Below are positions 1 to 8,297 of a stretch of 64,000 nucleotides of DNA, in pieces (position 1 is the stretch's first letter; every line of letters starts with the position of its first letter). The notes under the pieces are model-generated. The model was not told the origin of the DNA, did not search any database, and worked only from the letters and a program-made list of their open reading frames with translations. Position numbers and translations under genes: made by a program. The stretch comes from SMYC01 sp963578475 (lineage in GTDB: Bacteria > Acidobacteriota > Vicinamibacteria > Marinacidobacterales > SMYC01), in the NCBI GenBank assembly GCA_963578475.1, contig CAUZCL010000013.1, positions 1 to 64,000 of the forward strand, given 5' to 3'.

Positions 1-53
1 CCCAGGACGACGATAGTTTCAAGGTAAGCGAATAGCGAATTGCGGAAGACCAA

Positions 54-97
54 GCCGACTTTAGTCGGCGACCGAACCCATCGCCTTTAGGCGATGG
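54..97. repeat. Two tandem hairpins with TTTA loops
   Basis: Two perfect inverted repeats stand 8 bases apart: GCCGAC-TTTA-GTCGGC (54-69) and CCATCGCC-TTTA-GGCGATGG (78-97). Both have the same four-base loop, and no T-run follows, so neither is a plain intrinsic terminator. They lie 43 bases before the ilvB start, where an attenuator or leader structure would be, but they could also be a dispersed palindromic repeat. Function is not known from sequence. Confidence 0.6.
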
Positions 98-139
98 AGC
101 GCACGCGCTTAGTTTTGGGCGAAGGTTTTGGACGAAACC

Positions 140-690
140 ATGAACGGTTCAGAGATTCTCATCCAATGTCTCGAGCGTGAGGGCGTGGACGTTGTGTTCG
201 GTTATCCGGGCGGCGCGATCATGCCGGTCTACGACGCGCTTTACGACGCCGAGTTGAAACACGTGCTCGTACGGCACGAGCAAGCGGCCGTGCTCGCGGC
301 CGACGGTTATGCGCGGGCGACCGGCAAGGTCGGCGTCTGCATCGCGACTTCGGGTCCCGGCGCGACGAACCTCGTCACCGGGCTCGCCACCGCTTTCATG
401 GATTCGGTGCCGCTCGTCGCCATCACGGGACAAGTTCCGACGAGCCTTCTCGGGAGGGACGCGTTCCAGGAAGTCGATATTTTCGGCATCACGCTTCCCG
501 TCGTGAAGCACAGTTTTCTCGTACGACGCGTCGAGGAGCTCGCCCAGGTCGTGCGCGAAGCTTTTCGGGTCGCGCGATCCGGGCGGCCCGGTCCAGTGCT
601 CATCGACTTGCCGAAAGACGTCGCGAGCGCGTCGTGCGATCTCCGGCTGCCCGCGATCACGGCGGCGAGCCCTAGATTTCTTCTGAGCGG
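140..690 (+). pseudogene. ilvB: Acetolactate synthase large subunit, N-terminal fragment
   Basis: The first 170 or so codons match the TPP-binding N-terminal domain of acetohydroxyacid synthase, the first enzyme of branched-chain amino acid synthesis. Visible are FGYPGGAIMPVYDAL, the catalytic glutamate in RHEQAA, the SGPGATNL loop and GRPGPVLIDLPKDV. The family is about 550-600 residues; here homology stops near base 660 and the frame runs into the opposite-strand Rieske gene, ending at 772. The central and C-terminal (FAD and second TPP) domains are gone, so it cannot be active. ATG at 140 is preferred over TTG at 128. The cut reads as a deletion that also removed whatever lay between it and the minus-strand genes. 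Confidence 0.85.
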
Positions 691-695
691 ACTCG

Positions 696-1070
696 TCATG
701 CGATGCGGACCATCCCTTTTTCGATTACGACGGGCACCGGCTCGAGCTCCTGCCCGGCGCAGGGGCCCGTGATGCAGTGGCCGTCGTCATGATTGAACAC
801 GGCACCGTGATTGGCGCACAGAATGTACGCTTTGTCGTGCGTCACGAAGCGGTCCGTAAAATAGTTCAGCGTGAGGTGAAGGTGCGGGCAGCTATTCACG
901 AAGCCCCGTACTTCGCTACCTCGTCGCACGACGAACATGCGAAACGGCCATTTGCTTTCACTCTCACCGAACACGAACTCTTTTCCTTCCTCGTCGGGAA
1001 GGGCATCCACGCGGCAAAGCTCCGTTCCGACTCTCGGCGCAAAACGATGCTCTCGCCATGGGTCGCTCAC
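696..1070 (-). CDS. Rieske-type [2Fe-2S] ferredoxin-like protein
   Basis: A 124-residue single-domain Rieske protein. The two iron-sulfur ligand motifs are clear: C-P-H (SCPHLH) near residue 61 and C-x2-H (CANHGAVFNHDDGHC) near residue 85. There is no signal peptide or membrane segment, so it is probably a soluble electron-transfer subunit of an oxygenase, or a stand-alone Rieske protein. Its start overlaps the stop of the iron alcohol dehydrogenase fragment upstream (bases 1067-1070), so the two were one operon, perhaps for aromatic ring oxidation. No oxygenase partner is in the window. The gene itself looks complete although it sits between two truncated genes. Confidence 0.85.
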   Translation of the reverse strand: MSDPWREHRFAPRVGTELCRVDALPDEEGKEFVFGESESKWPFRMFVVRRGSEVRGFVNSCPHLHLTLNYFTDRFVTHDKAYILCANHGAVFNHDDGHCITGPCAGQELEPVPVVIEKGMVRIA

Positions 1071-1426
1071 GGCCGGCGTCCGTGGAAAGCGTTGTCTAGA
1101 AGCGCGCGCACGCCTTCACGCGTGACCGGCCTCGGGTTGTAATACGGGTGTTGCACCGCGACCTCGGCCGCGCGGTCCAAATCCTCTTCGCGCATGCCGA
1201 GCTCTTTGAGGCTGCGCGGGGCAGACAGCCGGCCGGCGAAATCGTACAGGCCCGCCGCCACTTCCGTAACGCCAAGCGCTCGAGCGATGTAGGTCATGGC
1301 CTCTGGGGCGGCTTCGCGGTTATAAGCGATCGCATGCGGCAGAATCGCGGCATGCGTCGCGAGCGAGATGTTGATGCGCACGAGCACCGACCACGCTCCG
1401 TGGCGCCTAATCCCCGGAAACGACAA
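1067..1426 (-). pseudogene. Iron-containing alcohol dehydrogenase / maleylacetate reductase, C-terminal fragment
   Basis: About 100 residues match the C-terminal helical domain of group III (iron) alcohol dehydrogenases, closest in feel to maleylacetate reductase: ATHAAILPHAIAYN followed by APEAMTYIARALG, then an ending rich in NPRPVTREGVRALL. The family is about 350-400 residues; the NAD-binding N-terminal half and the metal-ligand histidines are missing. The first 16 codons of the open frame (from TTG 1426) do not resemble the family, which places a deletion join near 1375. It overlaps the Rieske gene by 4 bases. A maleylacetate reductase beside a Rieske protein would fit aromatic catabolism, but this is inference. 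Confidence 0.75.
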
Positions 1427-1485
1427 ACGCGTCGCCCGAATAGAAGTGCTGAAGGCCGTCTGCCGGGCGTTGAAAAAGATCCTGG

Positions 1486-2319
1486 TCAGATAGTAACCCC
1501 GAAGGGCCCTCTCAAGGCGAAGGCGAAGACCATCGAGAGCACGAAGTAAATAATCATCCAGTGCATCTCGAGGCCGAAGACGCCCACGCTCACCTCTGCC
1601 TCCGGATAGGTAACGGTGATGGATTTGATGGGCCCGTCTCGGGGAAGGGCCGGCTCGGCCGGATATAGCAGCTCGTTGAGGAAGCCACGCACACGATTCG
1701 GCGAGCGGCGCACCACGTTGTCCCTGACGCGTACCGTCTTCGTCGCCGACGCGGTCCCGTTTCGGATCTCGAGCTCGTAATCGCCAGAGGCTTCGGCCGT
1801 GAGACGCCAGGCCATCTCTCCGAGCGATGGTATCCAGACAGCGGGCTCGCGCAGGCTCAAGCCGTCCGGGAGGTCCATTTCGAAAGCGGGCTTTACTCCT
1901 TCGCTGTAGGCGCCCTCCTCGAGCTGCACTTTGAGCAGAACGTCTTTCCCGACTTCGAGACCTTCATAGCCGTAGTGGAACTGGAGCTGCGCGATGATGA
2001 GGATGAGCGGTGGGAGGGTCCACACCATCGGCGCCAAGGAATAACGCATGTAGGTCAAGTTGTGCCGGAGAATGTCGCCCTGTGCCCGCATGATGGCGCG
2101 AAAATCATCGTTGAATAGGCGAATCTCGAAAAGACCCGCGTGAATGTGCCGCTTCACGTCTTCGAGGGCCTTTTGGTTCGAAGTGTGCTTGAAGACGATG
2201 AGAAGCCCGATCGCGGTCAGGAGCGAGAAAACGGTGATACCCACCATTGGAGGCAAATCGCGAAACGGATAAAGAAGCGCGTCGAAGAGCGGGCGCAACA
2301 GCGCGTTGATGAACGACAT
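1486..2319 (-). CDS. Conserved membrane protein of unknown function
   Basis: A 277-residue protein with hydrophobic segments near residues 25-45, 95-110 and 255-275 and a beta-rich domain between the last two. The N-terminal third (LPPMVGITVFSLLTAIGLLIVF, then a charged amphipathic stretch, then MVWTLPPLILIIAQLQFHYG) recalls the DUF106/Oxa1-like layout, but I cannot confirm membership. The middle domain reads like an immunoglobulin-type fold (SGDYELEIRNGTASATKTVRV), likely outside the cytoplasm. It is the last gene of a four-gene minus-strand operon with two phosphodiesterases; 15 bases separate it from the 63-residue gene before it. Its job probably belongs with those enzymes. Confidence 0.7.
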   Translation of the reverse strand: MSFINALLRPLFDALLYPFRDLPPMVGITVFSLLTAIGLLIVFKHTSNQKALEDVKRHIHAGLFEIRLFNDDFRAIMRAQGDILRHNLTYMRYSLAPMVWTLPPLILIIAQLQFHYGYEGLEVGKDVLLKVQLEEGAYSEGVKPAFEMDLPDGLSLREPAVWIPSLGEMAWRLTAEASGDYELEIRNGTASATKTVRVRDNVVRRSPNRVRGFLNELLYPAEPALPRDGPIKSITVTYPEAEVSVGVFGLEMHWMIIYFVLSMVFAFALRGPFGVTI

Positions 2320-2334
2320 TGGCGGCTTTTGCGG

Positions 2335-2526
2335 CTAGGAAATGTAGCCCAGTCCTTTCAGCCGTTTCTTTATTTCTTCCTCGTCGCCAGCATCTTCGAG
2401 CTTGGCGAGCTCTTTCTCGAGCGCGTGGGAAATGAACTCGGCTGGCGAGGAATAGCCCGCAATGTCGGAATATTTCTTCACCCGGGCGAGAAGCTCTTTG
2501 TCTAGCTTGATCCGTGATCCAAACAT
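2335..2526 (-). CDS. Small helical protein, possibly ribbon-helix-helix
   Basis: A 63-residue charged protein starting MFGSRIKLDKELLARVKKY. A short basic strand (SRIKLDKEL) followed by two helices (ELLARVKKYSDIAGYSS, then AEFISHALEKELAKL) matches the ribbon-helix-helix layout, so it could bind DNA, but the C-terminus (EEEIKKRLKGLGYIS) is longer than in a minimal member. It lies 8 bases after the second phosphodiesterase and 15 before the membrane protein, so it is cotranscribed with both. No toxin-like partner is present, which argues against a toxin-antitoxin role; a specific regulator or adaptor of this operon is more likely. Confidence 0.65.
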   Translation of the reverse strand: MFGSRIKLDKELLARVKKYSDIAGYSSPAEFISHALEKELAKLEDAGDEEEIKKRLKGLGYIS

Positions 2527-2534
2527 ATTGCCTC

Positions 2535-4511
2535 TTATTGGTCGGTATTCTTGGGATTGATATTGACAGGCTCGTCGATCCCGAACTCGGCGAGGATAGC
2601 GGCCGCGAGGTCTCTCAACCTCGGCGCACTCTTCTTGAGCGCGCGACTCGTCAACAAAATTCCTGGCACCGTCTCGTGATCCATCAAGTGGTCGCCGCTC
2701 CAGTCGCCGGTGTTGTCGGTCATGATTTCCTTGCCGACAGAGCCGAGAGCGGTTCGTCCCGATGCGCGCGTGCCTTTCGCGTAGCCCACGATAATGTCGG
2801 GCCCGATCTCGATCTCGCCTCGGTCCTTGTAATACTCGTCGCGCTTATACGCTTTCGTCACCGCGTTCGTCTCCGTAACGGGATCGATCTCTGCCAGCAG
2901 GTCGTTGCAAATCCTGTCGATGAGCGCCTCTCGCTCGCCCTCCGGCACGATGCCGTTTTTTTCCCGCCCGCGCAAGTTGATGTAGAGGCTGTTGATCCCG
3001 AGCGCATAGGCCTGAGTCTGGGTCCAGTCAACATTGACGAACAAACCTGGATCGGTCTTCATATCCGGGTCTTTGACGGTGAGATAGCCTTTCTCCTTTA
3101 GCCAAGCATTGAGATAAAACGTCCGGCGCCACGAAGCGAAGCCATGATCGGACATGACGATGAGCGTCGTATCCTCGTCCATGTTCTCGAGTGTTTCGCC
3201 GACCATTTCGTCGAGGCCGATATAGAGGGACTCGATAACGTTCGCGTATTGGGGATCGACTTCGGGGTCGTAGGCGGGATGACCGGGATCGAGCGTCTTC
3301 CACATAACGTGGCTTATCTGGTCGACGTTGCCGGTGTAGTAGAAGAGCAACCCCTCGTCGAACTGCTCGAGCACGTAAGCATACTGCTCCCGAATCTCAC
3401 GGCCCGCGATCTCGGCTTGGGCGAGAAACTCGTCCACAGTGAAAACACCTCCTTTGACGACTGCGGTGTCCTCGGGCATGCCCTGTGTGTAGAAACGCCC
3501 CGTCGCGGCCGCGAGCTCGGCGGCGTAGTCGTCAGGCGTCGAGATGGGAGCAGCAGGCGCGATCGGGTCGAAGTTCACGGGCGACGCGTAGAGCTCGAAA
3601 TCGGGCCGGACGGAGCGTAAGTAAAATAGCGTCATTCCCGTAAGGCTCTGGGTCGGGATCATGGGAAACTCGACGGGAACCCAGTCGCTGAACTCGCCTT
3701 CTTCGAGCATGAGCTCCTGATCGCCCGCGACGATCTCGATCACGGAATCGACCGGATCGAGATAGACGGTAAACTCCGAGGTGAGCTTCTCGTGCTCGAT
3801 GAGGAACGGGTTATCCGGGCCGTAGAGCCTCGCCTCCACCACATCGTCGAAGATGTCGACCTCGTAAACGTCGCCGCCCGCGAGGTCCTCGCCGGCAAAA
3901 GCGAAGAGCTTCGACGTGTAGAACGAGAACTCGCCAGGGCTGCCGGTGATGTCGGTCGTTCCCATTCCGGAAAGCTCATAGGAAGCGGTTCCGGAAGGAG
4001 GGAAGTTCGCAGGCATGCGCAGGATGGTTGTCTGGATGTCGTGGTTCTCGAGGACCTCCCAAAACGCGCGGCCTTTGCGCAACAGCTCGACGGTGCCGCC
4101 CGAGAGCGGAAACTGGTACTTCCCAATCGTTAGCGTGCTTCCTGTGTCGCTCGCTCGGCTCGTCGACATATAGGGGATCATGGTGTTGGCGTCGGCGTCG
4201 CGGTGCAGGAAGTCGAAGATGCCGTGGCCCCCGGAATCGAGCCCCGTCATGAAATCGGACCACGCGACCGGGCTTTGTGGCGGCACCGATGTCTCGAGCG
4301 GCCCGAAGCTTCCGCTCTTTGCCATCTTCGAAAAATTGGGCATGCGGCCTTTGTCCATGAGCTCCTTGGTGAGGCCGTAATCCAAACCGTCGAAGCCGAG
4401 CACGATGACTTTCAGGCCACGGGCTTTGGCGTCTGGGCCGCTCTGGCAGCTCGCGGTCGTGGCAGCTATAACGACAATGACAGCGAGGACGAGGGCGCAT
4501 TTTTTCATCAA
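2535..4511 (-). CDS. Alkaline-phosphatase-fold phosphodiesterase, lipoprotein
   Basis: A 658-residue member of the type I phosphodiesterase/nucleotide pyrophosphatase family. The N-terminus is a lipoprotein signal with lipobox ending at Cys22 (IAATTASC), so it is membrane-anchored outside the cytoplasm. The metal and nucleophile regions are visible: LKVIVLGFDGLDYGL (first Asp), PPQSPVAWSDFMTG (nucleophile Ser/Thr region), and LIVMSDHGFASWRR (Asp-His pair), with WSGDHLMDHETVPGILL near the end. Such enzymes split phosphodiesters, phosphomonoesters or related esters; the substrate cannot be told. It overlaps the next upstream AlkP-fold gene by 4 bases (ATGA), so the two are translationally coupled and probably act in one pathway. 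Confidence 0.88.
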   Translation of the reverse strand: MMKKCALVLAVIVVIAATTASCQSGPDAKARGLKVIVLGFDGLDYGLTKELMDKGRMPNFSKMAKSGSFGPLETSVPPQSPVAWSDFMTGLDSGGHGIFDFLHRDADANTMIPYMSTSRASDTGSTLTIGKYQFPLSGGTVELLRKGRAFWEVLENHDIQTTILRMPANFPPSGTASYELSGMGTTDITGSPGEFSFYTSKLFAFAGEDLAGGDVYEVDIFDDVVEARLYGPDNPFLIEHEKLTSEFTVYLDPVDSVIEIVAGDQELMLEEGEFSDWVPVEFPMIPTQSLTGMTLFYLRSVRPDFELYASPVNFDPIAPAAPISTPDDYAAELAAATGRFYTQGMPEDTAVVKGGVFTVDEFLAQAEIAGREIREQYAYVLEQFDEGLLFYYTGNVDQISHVMWKTLDPGHPAYDPEVDPQYANVIESLYIGLDEMVGETLENMDEDTTLIVMSDHGFASWRRTFYLNAWLKEKGYLTVKDPDMKTDPGLFVNVDWTQTQAYALGINSLYINLRGREKNGIVPEGEREALIDRICNDLLAEIDPVTETNAVTKAYKRDEYYKDRGEIEIGPDIIVGYAKGTRASGRTALGSVGKEIMTDNTGDWSGDHLMDHETVPGILLTSRALKKSAPRLRDLAAAILAEFGIDEPVNINPKNTDQ

Positions 4512-6640
4512 GCTTTACCGCCTTTCCCAAACGCCGCTTCCGAGTAGAGCGGGGCTCCTTCCATGTGTTTGGGCGGCTCGATTCCGAACATCTTGAGGAC
4601 ACTCGGCGCGATGTCCATCAATGTCGGATCGTCTTTGTCGACCTTGTAGTTGCTGAAGAAAACGCCGGGTACGAGCCTGGGGTCGACACAATGATCGCCG
4701 CTCCAGGCTTTGACGTTATCTTCGAAGACGGGCCCCGCGACCATGCCTGTGGCGCAGTCCCAAGAGATACGATAGCCGTCGTTGTAGCCGATGACGAGGT
4801 CGGGCGCGTTCTCTGAATAAGGCCCTTCATAGATCACTCTTGTGTCGAAGACTTCGCGGATGCCGACGACCCCGCGACCGTCATCTTTGATCCCGCCGAG
4901 CTTTGCGATGATCGTGTTCTTTACGGCTTTCTCTTCCTCGCCGGGCTCGACAATACCCTGAGCTTCACGCCCCTTCATATTGAGAAACATGCCGGAGAGC
5001 CCGAGCGAGTAGGCTTTAGTGCGCGACCAGTCCACGTCCTGGAGCCATTCGCTTTCACCGGTCGCGCCTTCTTTCAAGGTGAGAAAACCTTCCTTTTGCA
5101 GCCAGGCGTTCAAGTTGACACCGCGCTGGAACGAGTTGAACCCGTGATCGGAGAGAACGATGAGCGCGTCGTCATCCTTGAGCCCCTCCATGACTTTGCC
5201 GACGAGCACGTCGTTGTGCTTGTAGATTTCTTCGATCGCGTTTTTGTGCTTGGCGTTATCGATGTTGGCGCCCTTATTCGCCGGGTGGTCTTTTTCGAGG
5301 TAGTGCCAGAACATGTGCTGGATGCGATCGGTGGCATCGAAGACGCAAACGAGCGATCCGCGGCGCAAGCGGTCCAGCGCGGAAAAGAACATCTCTTGCC
5401 GTTCGCGATCGATGTCATAAGTCTGGGTCAGAAACGTCCCGTCGTCGGTAACACCTTCGTTCAGAGCCCACGTATCCTCTGCGAGGCCGAGCGTACAGAA
5501 GTGGCCGACCTTCTTCGACAGATAAGTCGAGTAGTAGGACGGATGCGAGATCGGCATCGCCGGCTTTTCAGGGTCGATGTTGATCGGCGTGACGTATAGA
5601 GAGAAGTGGTCATCCATCTCGGTCACCATCATGCGGCAGATCCCGGAGACTTTGATCCCGGGCGCTGCTTTGAACGAAAGCGGGATCCAGTCCGAGAACT
5701 TCATCGGCTCGAGCTCGACGGTCTGTCCATCGACGCTCAACTTGGTCGTCTTCGTGGCTCGGTCGATATCGATGACGAGCGGCACTTCGAGCGGGGGAGA
5801 GCCCTCGAGGAACATATTCTCCGGGCCTTGGAGCGTCGTTTCCATCCGCGTCCCGTTCTTTTCGAGCTGGAAGCGCAACCCGCCTTCTTTGAACTTCTTT
5901 TCCGCGGGCCGCGTCGTGTAGAGAAGAAACGTGCCCTGGGTGCCGAGAAGATCGGGAACGCACATCGCGGAGAGCTGCGCGCCGTAGAACTTGTCCGGCG
6001 GAAACGTGATGGGAACGCGCAGCACCGTGCTCCAGATTTGGTGCTCTCCCAGAATCGACCAAAACGGCTTCGATTTCCGGAGGAGCCGCACCTCGGGCTT
6101 GTGCAGCGGAATCCTGTAGCGGCCGATCTTGAACGATTTCTCGACGCTCCCGATATGCGTCGACGAAAGAAGCGGCAAGTAGTTCCGTTTGTCCCGGTCG
6201 AGAAAGTCGAAGATATTGTGCCGCGCGGGGTTCGTCCCGGTAGCGAAGGAGGACCAGGCGACGGGCGAGATCGCAGGGTAAGTCGTTCCGATTTTCGAGT
6301 AGCAGCCCGCTTCGGCGAGCTTCTTCATGTTCGGAAGAAGCCCCTTTTTCATGAACTTGTCGGTCAGCTTGGGGTCTTGGCCGTCGAAGCCAACAATGAT
6401 AACGCGCTTCACCCAGGGCTTGGCTCGGGGTTTCCGGCGTAAGAAGCGCCACGTCATCCGGAAAGGCCAGACGAGGAGCGAGAGAAGCGCGATGACGATG
6501 GTCGTGAAGACGACGAGAAAGGACGATACGAGCGCAAAACCGGCGCCTGGGCCGATATAGGCCTCCGCGGATGCGGGGAGAAACAAGAGTGTTACGACGA
6601 GCGCCGCGAGCGCCGCGGTCGCAACTTTGCGTCCAAGCAT
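4508..6640 (-). CDS. Alkaline-phosphatase-fold phosphodiesterase, membrane-anchored
   Basis: A 710-residue paralogue of the downstream lipoprotein. The N-terminus has a cleavable-looking signal (ends near SAEAYIGPGAG), then a second hydrophobic stretch about residues 34-62 and a basic RRKPRAKP segment before the catalytic domain. Metal-site motifs: RVIIVGFDGQDPKL, YPAISPVAWSSFATG, DATDRIQHMFWH and LIVLSDHGFNSF, ending with WSGDHCVDPRLVPGVFF. The YIGPGAG motif after a signal is common in acidobacterial members. It is the first gene of the minus-strand operon, 55 bases from the divergent sulfotransferase. Two different anchors on two paralogues suggest work at the same envelope site on related esters. 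Confidence 0.87.
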   Translation of the reverse strand: MLGRKVATAALAALVVTLLFLPASAEAYIGPGAGFALVSSFLVVFTTIVIALLSLLVWPFRMTWRFLRRKPRAKPWVKRVIIVGFDGQDPKLTDKFMKKGLLPNMKKLAEAGCYSKIGTTYPAISPVAWSSFATGTNPARHNIFDFLDRDKRNYLPLLSSTHIGSVEKSFKIGRYRIPLHKPEVRLLRKSKPFWSILGEHQIWSTVLRVPITFPPDKFYGAQLSAMCVPDLLGTQGTFLLYTTRPAEKKFKEGGLRFQLEKNGTRMETTLQGPENMFLEGSPPLEVPLVIDIDRATKTTKLSVDGQTVELEPMKFSDWIPLSFKAAPGIKVSGICRMMVTEMDDHFSLYVTPINIDPEKPAMPISHPSYYSTYLSKKVGHFCTLGLAEDTWALNEGVTDDGTFLTQTYDIDRERQEMFFSALDRLRRGSLVCVFDATDRIQHMFWHYLEKDHPANKGANIDNAKHKNAIEEIYKHNDVLVGKVMEGLKDDDALIVLSDHGFNSFQRGVNLNAWLQKEGFLTLKEGATGESEWLQDVDWSRTKAYSLGLSGMFLNMKGREAQGIVEPGEEEKAVKNTIIAKLGGIKDDGRGVVGIREVFDTRVIYEGPYSENAPDLVIGYNDGYRISWDCATGMVAGPVFEDNVKAWSGDHCVDPRLVPGVFFSNYKVDKDDPTLMDIAPSVLKMFGIEPPKHMEGAPLYSEAAFGKGGKA

Positions 6641-6695
6641 AGCCGATTAGTCTACCGCAAAATCTTCGCCGGATGTTATAGGATCAGCGTTCGTT

Positions 6696-7304
6696 ATGAG
6701 GAGACTCTATCGAAGAATCCGCTACGGCAAGCCCGTCATCATCGTCTCGGGCCTTCCTCGCTCGGGAACATCCATGACCATGCAAATGCTGGCTGCGGGA
6801 GGCGTTAAGGTCGTCACCGACGGCGTCCGCAAACCTGGCGAAGACAACCCGAAGGGCTATTACGAAGACGTGCGGGTGAAAGACCTTGCCGAAGATGACG
6901 TGGACAGGACGTGGGTCCGAGACGCCCGCGGTAAAGCCATCAAGATCATCTCGTTCCTGTTGAATTACTTGCCGGAGAACAACAACTACAAAGTGATCTT
7001 CATGCGTCGAGATCTTTCTGAAGTCCTCGCCTCGCAGCAGAAAATGCTGGACAGGCACGGCGAAGAAAACGACACCGATGACGAGAAGATGCTCGAGGTG
7101 TGGAAAGACCACCTGTGGAAGGTGAACTACCTGATGACGCGCGCGGACCGGTTCGAGCTCCTGAACGTGCCCTACCGGGACGTTGTCGCGAAACCTGTCG
7201 AGCAGGCCCGCCGCATCAAAGAGTTCCTCGGCCTTTCTGTGGAGCCCGAGCAGATGGCCGGCGCCGTGGACGAGAAGCTGTATAGAAACCGCTCTAAAAC
7301 CTGA
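6696..7304 (+). CDS. Sulfotransferase family protein
   Basis: A 202-residue protein with the 5'-phosphosulfate binding loop near the N-terminus (VSGLPRSGTSMTMQML) and the 3'-phosphate binding region FMRRDLSEVLASQQ near residue 108, as in PAPS-dependent sulfotransferases. It would move sulfate from PAPS to a hydroxyl of a sugar, lipid or small molecule; the acceptor is unknown. At about 200 residues it is short for the family but both ends look natural. The genes for making PAPS and removing PAP are 1-3 kb away (9103-10821, 8298-9098), which supports the assignment. An alpha/beta hydrolase follows after 7 bases. Confidence 0.82.
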   Translation: MRRLYRRIRYGKPVIIVSGLPRSGTSMTMQMLAAGGVKVVTDGVRKPGEDNPKGYYEDVRVKDLAEDDVDRTWVRDARGKAIKIISFLLNYLPENNNYKVIFMRRDLSEVLASQQKMLDRHGEENDTDDEKMLEVWKDHLWKVNYLMTRADRFELLNVPYRDVVAKPVEQARRIKEFLGLSVEPEQMAGAVDEKLYRNRSKT

Positions 7305-7311
7305 GGGTTCA

Positions 7312-8157
7312 ATGACACCGTTACTCAGTCTGTTGCTGGCACTGTTTCAGCTCATGACCTCGAACGATTTGGATCATCTCGTCGCACCCCCGCCCGAAGC
7401 GCGCATCAGTTATGGTGACGACGCGCTCCAATTTGGCGAGCTTCGCCTTCCCGAGGGGCCCGGCCCGCATCCGGTTGCCATCGTGATCCACGGCGGTTGT
7501 TGGCTCGGAGAATTCGATTTATCCCACATTGGGCCCTTAGCTGATGCCCTGAACGAAGAAGGGATCGCCGCTTGGGTAATCGAGTATCGCCGCGTCGGAA
7601 ACCCCGGCGGCGGATGGCCCGGAACCTTCGAAGACATCGCCCGCGGCGCCGATCACTTGCGCAAGATAGCGAAAGGCCACCCGCTCGACCTGGACCGCGT
7701 CATCGCCGTCGGCCACTCCGCCGGCGGACACCTAGCTCTGTGGCTAGCCGCACGCCGCCACCTGGCAAGAGATCAGTCCCTCTACGAGAGCGACCCCATC
7801 GCCCTCCGCGGCGTGCTAGCCCTCGCCCCAGCCCCCGACCTCGCCTTCCTCCATCAAGAGCAAGTCTGCGGCCACGTCATCGACGGCCTAATGGGCGGCT
7901 CCCCACAAGCCTTCCCCGAACGCTACGCCGCCGCCTCCCCCGTCGAGCTAGTCCCAACGGGCACCCCCCAGCTTGTCGTAATAGGTCAGCACGATAGCAG
8001 TTGGGCCCCCGTCGGCCGCCGCTACATCAAAGCCGCAAAATCCAAACGCGCTGACATAAAAGTAATCGAGGCCCCCGAATCCGGCCACTTCGAAATGATC
8101 GACCCTTCCACCTCAACCTGGCCTCTAATCCGCGCCGCCGCCGCCCTCGTCAAATAA
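7312..8157 (+). CDS. Alpha/beta hydrolase (esterase/peptidase-like)
   Basis: A 281-residue protein with an N-terminal hydrophobic segment (MTPLLSLLLALFQL), probably a signal peptide. Oxyanion motif IHGGCWLG, nucleophile elbow GHSAGGH near residue 137, acid residue in VIGQHDSSW and catalytic His in ESGHFEMID give the full Ser-Asp-His triad of the BD-FAE/dienelactone-hydrolase-like group. An open frame extends upstream to 7183, inside the sulfotransferase gene, but ATG 7312 sits 7 bases after that gene's stop and begins a plausible signal, so it is preferred. The substrate is unknown. Cotranscription with the sulfotransferase suggests an ester of the sulfated product or its acceptor. Confidence 0.85.
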   Translation: MTPLLSLLLALFQLMTSNDLDHLVAPPPEARISYGDDALQFGELRLPEGPGPHPVAIVIHGGCWLGEFDLSHIGPLADALNEEGIAAWVIEYRRVGNPGGGWPGTFEDIARGADHLRKIAKGHPLDLDRVIAVGHSAGGHLALWLAARRHLARDQSLYESDPIALRGVLALAPAPDLAFLHQEQVCGHVIDGLMGGSPQAFPERYAAASPVELVPTGTPQLVVIGQHDSSWAPVGRRYIKAAKSKRADIKVIEAPESGHFEMIDPSTSTWPLIRAAAALVK

Positions 8158-8192
8158 AAACACACTGCAACAACTGCGAACGATTCCCCGTC

Positions 8193-8232
8193 CTCATCCC
8201 CTCATCCCCTCATCCCCTCATCCCCTCATCCC
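8193..8232. repeat. Five tandem copies of CTCATCCC
   Basis: Five perfect head-to-tail copies of the 8-base unit CTCATCCC lie in the 140-base gap between the hydrolase and cysQ, which converge here. The strand is pyrimidine-only apart from single A residues. It is a microsatellite-like tract likely to vary in copy number. No coding role or terminator hairpin is seen. Confidence 0.9.
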
Positions 8233-8297
8233 CATTGCCTTTAGCAGCTTCAAAAAGCAAGGAAATGTGGGAATGAGAAAGAAGTGGGGACTTTTTC

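Noticed and set aside
1427..1485. A short reading frame with LQHFYSGDAFVVSGD
   Set aside because: Fewer than 30 codons, no start or ribosome site and no family I can name; left as unassigned sequence between two genes.
5606..6442. Open frames of 278 and 280 codons on both strands
   Set aside because: Both overlie the phosphodiesterase gene in other frames; GC-rich third positions make such shadows common and no protein family is visible.
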